Positions 59,480 to 64,000 of a stretch of DNA of 64,000 nt are shown here, piece after piece; the first letter of the stretch is position 1, and each line of letters starts with the position of its first letter. Source of the DNA: Acanthochlamys bracteata (lineage: Eukaryota > Streptophyta > Magnoliopsida > Pandanales > Velloziaceae). The translations under genes were made by a program, and so were the position numbers. The notes under the pieces are model-generated. The model had not been told where the DNA came from. It made no database searches and saw only the letters and a list, made by a program, of their open reading frames with translations. The DNA lies in the NCBI GenBank assembly GCA_019914995.1, contig CM034133.1, forward strand, positions 9,132,495 through 9,196,494. Direction: 5' to 3'.

Positions 59480-60200
59480 CGCCGGAATACCTCACAGCCT
59501 CACCGGCGAATTTACAACAGTAGCTAGCTTTAAATCCCTTCCTTTCTTTACCTGTAAATGAGAAAATGTGAAACCGGATAAATTGAAATTTTGGATTTTC
59601 CATATTTAGAAGAGATCTCCAACCATCTGGCGACTCCCACTCTTCAGCAATGTTGTTAAATATTCATTTTATCCAGGAAAAAAAAAAGTTTCAATCTTTC
59701 TAAATTTTCTCTAGTATTTTGAGGATTGAGTAAGAGATTTTTAGACATTGAGTAAAACAATCTCTCCTTTATTCATCAAACAGAAGATTGGGGAAAAAAA
59801 CGAAGCCTCCTATAACTCACCGGCAACTGTTAGTAGTTCAGCAACAACGATGAAAGATTTCTTCTTTGTTTTTGTCTTCTTCTTCGTTTCGAAAACAAAC
59901 GAAATCGATTCTTGGTCAATGCCAATGATTCAATTAGCTTCAAATTCAATTTTTTCTCAACCCAATTCCGTTGAAGCAATCTAATCAACGACGGTTACTT
60001 CACTACATTCACAGGCGATTAACGGAGACTAGTAACGGCGATTAACGGCAGAACCAGAACTCTTCTTCTTCTAGTAACAGCAGCTCCGTCAATGGAAGTT
60101 AACAGAGATTTGACGGAGATATATTCTTCCACGCACTTGTTGCTGTTCTTCTTCCCCCTTGAGAGAATACTGGTTTGTATTTTATAGCGAGGAATTTGGG
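59480..60200 (-). promoter_or_regulatory. CIPK leader and promoter region
   Basis: A minus-strand TATA box (TATAAAATA, about 60178-60186) lies about 700 bp upstream of the start codon. An acceptor-like TTTACAG followed by GTAAAG (about 59551-59557) suggests an intron in the leader. The 18-mer TCCGTCAATGGAAGTTAA (60085-60102) and neighbouring blocks match the upstream region of array gene D. Confidence 0.4.
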
Positions 60201-63200
60201 ATGGATCTGGTCACCGTAATATACTACAGATAGTGGTAAGTTTACCGCACGATGGAGGAGGAAAACAGTTGCTTGCGTTCCCACGTCAGCGCGTAGTTGG
60301 AACCGGGAGGTCCGGGACCTATCAGGTAAGATTGTTAATGATTTACGTTATTCTATTATTCCAATCAAGTTTGCCTTTTAGGACCTTCAGAATTCATAAA
60401 TATATTTTTTGCTATTGTTAAGCTTTTAGCAATTTCACTACTATCAGTAAAAAGTTTTGGAGTTTTAATATTGCATTGCATGTTTTGGAGTGTTACAATT
60501 ACATAAAGCGAGTTTGGAGAAAGTTTATAAAATAAAATTCAATGAGAAATAAAATTCGATAAAAATAAAATTCAAATTAATAAATAAATATTTGAAATAA
60601 AATTTAAAGTTAATTTTGATGAAAATAAAATTTTATTTGAAAGTAGATTTAAATGAAGTTTAAAGTAATAATTGGAACATATAAAATGCAAATTTTAAAA
60701 TAGAATTTTTTGAAATTAAAATATGCCCTGATATGAACTCACTTAGCATCTCATTTTGTGCCACACTATCAGAAATATTTTTAAGGTGTGCTTGAGTTAT
60801 ATAATAATGAGTTTCGTAAAAATAAATTTCGTGAAAAAAATTCATTAATAAAATTTGATAAAAATAGAATTCACAATGATAATTAAAAATAAAATTTGGA
60901 ATGAAAGTTTTATACAAAATAATGTTCGGTGTGAAAGTAAAAATTTAAAATCAATAATGAGTGATTGATCTCAAAATTTTAAAGAAAAATAAAATTCGAT
61001 GGTAATTGAAATATGCATTATACGAGTTTATTTTAATTCCCACTAGATTTGAGTTTAATTCACTTTCTATGTTTTAGTATATCACAAACTTACTTCTAAT
61101 TCATTTCTTCGAAATTAGTTCTACAAAATTAAATTTCACAAAATTCACTTCTCACAAATTAAAAACGACCAAGCTTAACAGCAAGCCACACATCTATGTT
61201 ATTTTATTAACTATTAAGAAGCTGAAAAGCATCGAAAGAAATTGAAAGTCAATTTTACAAAAAAAAGTAAATAGGGGAATGATATTGCAAAAGTTGCATA
61301 TTAATGTTATCACCGTTTCGTTTTTGTATCTATCTGTATTTGTATATTATTCTATTCAGTTAAGTTAGGTTAAACGAGAAGGGAGAAAATGCCGTGAAGG
61401 AATTAATAAGAAGAATCAGAAGATTGATTTTTGTCATTTGGTATTTCAATTGCTTAAATTTCGGAAGAATTTAAAGCGTACACTGAAACATAAAAACGGA
61501 AATGGAGGGAAGGTTTAATTATTATTTTTTGCTTTCATTCTTATTTCAAGTTTGGCCCCCTTAATTTGGCATTAGAAAATTGTACCCCTACTCTATTTGT
61601 TTCATATGGCACATATAGGTAAGTTGATAGGACATATATGTTTATAGTTTGTATATGATTAGGGCGTGTGTTACTTACCTAAAAGCGAGTAAAAAGGAAA
61701 TTATAAATATAAGAAAATAAAGATAAAATTCATATAAAAATAATTTTTTGATTAAACATTTAGATTATTTTAATAATAAAGTATGTAAATCTTTAATATG
61801 ACATGTTTTAAAATGCACGAATGTAAGTTCGCAGAAGTGAGTTTATGAAAATAATTTTTAAAAAAAAGTGAATTGAAGCAGAATTTATTATTTGTGTTTT
61901 ATTAGAAGTGGATTGAAAGTAAAAAGTGAAGTTTTAAAAATTAAGGTAATGAGTTCTTTAATAATAAAGTGAAAGTTGAGTTATAAATTGAATGAATAAC
62001 TTAAAAACGTAAATTTGTAGAAACTCTAAATTTGATAGGAGAAAATAAAATTTTGAGATTTTGAAATATACCTATGGTGTTTTTTAATATCACTGAACAC
62101 CACTCTTTTATTTCATATGTTGAGTTCATACTATTTTACATATTTTAATTACTATTTTGAACTATACTTTTATCCAAATTCTAACTCTACTTCATATATT
62201 TCGGTTCTAACTATGAACTCTATTTGTATGAAATTTTACTTTTTACTAAATTTTATTTTTATAAAATTATTTTTATAAAACTCATTTACATACAATTAAA
62301 ACAGTCGCTAGTTCTGTAATTCTCTTTAATACTGTCTAAAATATTAAATCTTTATCATAAAGTTGAACTATCACCCCTTCGTAGAAAGTGGGTGTTTAGT
62401 GAGAATTTGGTTAGACTGTTTCATAACAAGTTTCATAAATGTGTTATGCATAATTAATTTTATGTTATTGACAATTTCAACTTTAGAAACTCATTATAAC
62501 TACAAATAAAAACTTAGTTGGAAACTTCTTGAATACACATTCTCACTCAAGTTGTATTTTCCTACAAATTATACGACCATTTGTCTTACGAAAATATAGT
62601 TAAACGCATAAAATTTTCTTTGTTTTTTGTTTACAAAAACTTCAATTTTTTGAAGAATTCTTACCAACAATACATGTCAAATTACTATTAAACTTTAGTC
62701 GCTATTATTATTAGCGATCGGTTTTTCGATTGCAACTTATTTTTTGTATAGCCACTAATATTGTTTAGCTTTTGTTGCAGTGGTTATCACCTATAAAATA
62801 TAAGAATTTATTTTGAGCTCTTCTTTGATAAAAATTTCAGTCATTTTCATTTCTTACGTTGATGGTCGGAAAGGAGCGGCGGTGGGCGATTGGTCCGGCA
62901 GGTGATTACCGACGTCTCACGGGAGTCACGTGCGGCGGGCCCCACACGCGCCTGTATATTCCTCTTCTTTTTTTGGTGGGCCCCACATATCTTTCTTCTT
63001 TTTGTTCGTTCCAATCATGCGCTGCTCATGCAAAAGTACAAAAGAAAGAAAAAAAATTCCACACATGTGAACGAGAAAACTGACAAACTAAGGAGTTAAG
63101 TGGGGCCCGCTTATCTGTCTCAACAGTTAATTGCATTTGCAATAGTAGACTATTAAGTTCATTAATTACATTCGTTCTCAGGTAAGAGTATTCGTGTACC

Positions 63201-64000
63201 GGTTTCGATTCAATTGAAGTAACGATTAGACGATGTTATCGTTTTTTATATGGACTCCTATTATATTGTTTTTGAAAAATTAGTACATTCATATTGGATA
63301 GCTGATGTCGTTGTTTGCGAATGCGTTTTGTGTGCATTTTTCAAATGATTCCCCACAATACAGCTTAAAACTAATTGTTTTAGACTTTACAGTTTATTTA
63401 AATTAAACTAAGTAAACAAATTATACATTATATATATATATATATATATAAGTTTTTTATTTAAAAATTAATAGTTTTTAAAAACTTTCCAATTTTTTTA
63501 CGAAAATTTAAAAAATACAGGTAATTTATACATTATATATTATGTATAATTTATTATTTTAAGTTAATAAATAAGCTTATTGTTTAAAAATTTTCACCAA
63601 TTTTTATAATTATTTTATGTTAGTTTGCATTTTCAATTGACACTAGAATCGGAATTTGGTTGGTGTGATTAGTTTAATTGTTTGACCACATGGTTCACGA
63701 ACAATAAGAAAATTAGTAGCTCATATTCAAACCTATGCCTCCCACACGCATGTAGATCATTCAAGTACTTCGATGTGCAAAAACAAGATATATAGACCCC
63801 AATTATGCAGTATGTTAATATAGTGGCCTAATTTAGTAATATAATTCGCGGCGAGTGTAATGTCACATGTTTAGTAGGGGCCTTATTATTCCGTGGACCT
63901 GTTTTCACATGTTTACTGACACGTGTGCAACAACGATAGGTAGCTCATGATAAACGTGAAAGTGGTTGTATGTTTTATTTCTTTTCATTTTATTCTATTT
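60201..64000. other. AT-rich intergenic sequence to the window end
   Basis: No gene is recognised. Positions from about 60.5 to 62.3 kb are AT-rich and repetitive, with recurring AAAATAAAATT and TTCGTAAAAATAAA-type words also seen near 40.6 kb. A GC-richer patch at 62860-63110 (with GTCACGTGCGG, a G-box-like core) might be the promoter side of a gene beyond the window. A TA microsatellite lies at about 63427-63451. Confidence 0.45.

Noticed and set aside
62859-63083. Plus-strand ORF in the GC-richer patch
   Set aside because: No domain or conservation signal is visible; the patch looks more like promoter sequence.
1-64000. tRNA, rRNA, CRISPR arrays, complete LTR retrotransposons
   Set aside because: Looked for by eye and not found; the only retroelement trace is the decayed Copia fragment. 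A covariance-model scan was not possible, so small RNAs may be missed.

Overview
This window is nuclear DNA from a flowering plant, most likely a eudicot. It is AT-rich, genes carry many short GT-AG introns, neighbouring genes lie on both strands, and the recognisable proteins are plant types: a CBL-interacting kinase, a RADIALIS-like MYB, plant-type RPA49, pyruvate dehydrogenase kinase, and nuclear-encoded mitochondrial translation factors. Gene coordinates below run from start codon to stop codon; exons were placed by hand from splice signals, reading frame and family resemblance.

Region 1 (1-17.2 kb) is an accessory region. It holds a tandem family of small, predicted four-helix membrane proteins that I cannot assign to a known family: A (plus strand, cut by the window edge), B and C (minus, intact), D (minus, frameshifted) and E (minus, heavily decayed, no first exon). 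The family spans about 15 kb together with AT-rich miniature transposons, a 969-bp TIR element with a provable empty site, a decayed Ty1/Copia fragment and several local duplications. The 3' end of gene A recurs just upstream of RPA49, and pieces of RPA49 intron 1 recur just downstream of gene A. An A-RPA49 block was therefore duplicated and the two copies lost complementary parts.

Region 2 (17.6-38 kb) is ordinary gene space: RPA49 of RNA polymerase I (+), mitochondrial pyruvate dehydrogenase kinase (+), an NYN-domain putative RNase (+), a small J-domain protein with a C-terminal membrane segment (-), a disrupted zinc-finger-like gene (+, two in-frame stops and a frameshift), and a mitochondrial-type class I peptide release factor (-).

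Region 3 (38-53 kb) holds a RADIALIS-like MYB (-), about 3.9 kb of repeat-rich DNA, a mitochondrial ribosomal protein uL3 gene with one nonsense codon and one 1-nt insertion (+), and a NOM1/SGD1-type nucleolar MIF4G protein whose last exon is frameshifted (-). Region 4 (53-64 kb) has an unassigned ORF, a complete 13-exon CIPK with an intact NAF motif (-), and about 4 kb of AT-rich sequence without a recognisable gene.

Themes: several genes serve ribosome production or organelle translation (RPA49, NOM1, uL3m, mtRF1). Three neighbouring genes between 32 and 49 kb carry disabling lesions, which means either decay of a redundant copy or base-level assembly error. No rRNA, tRNA, CRISPR array or complete autonomous transposon was seen.
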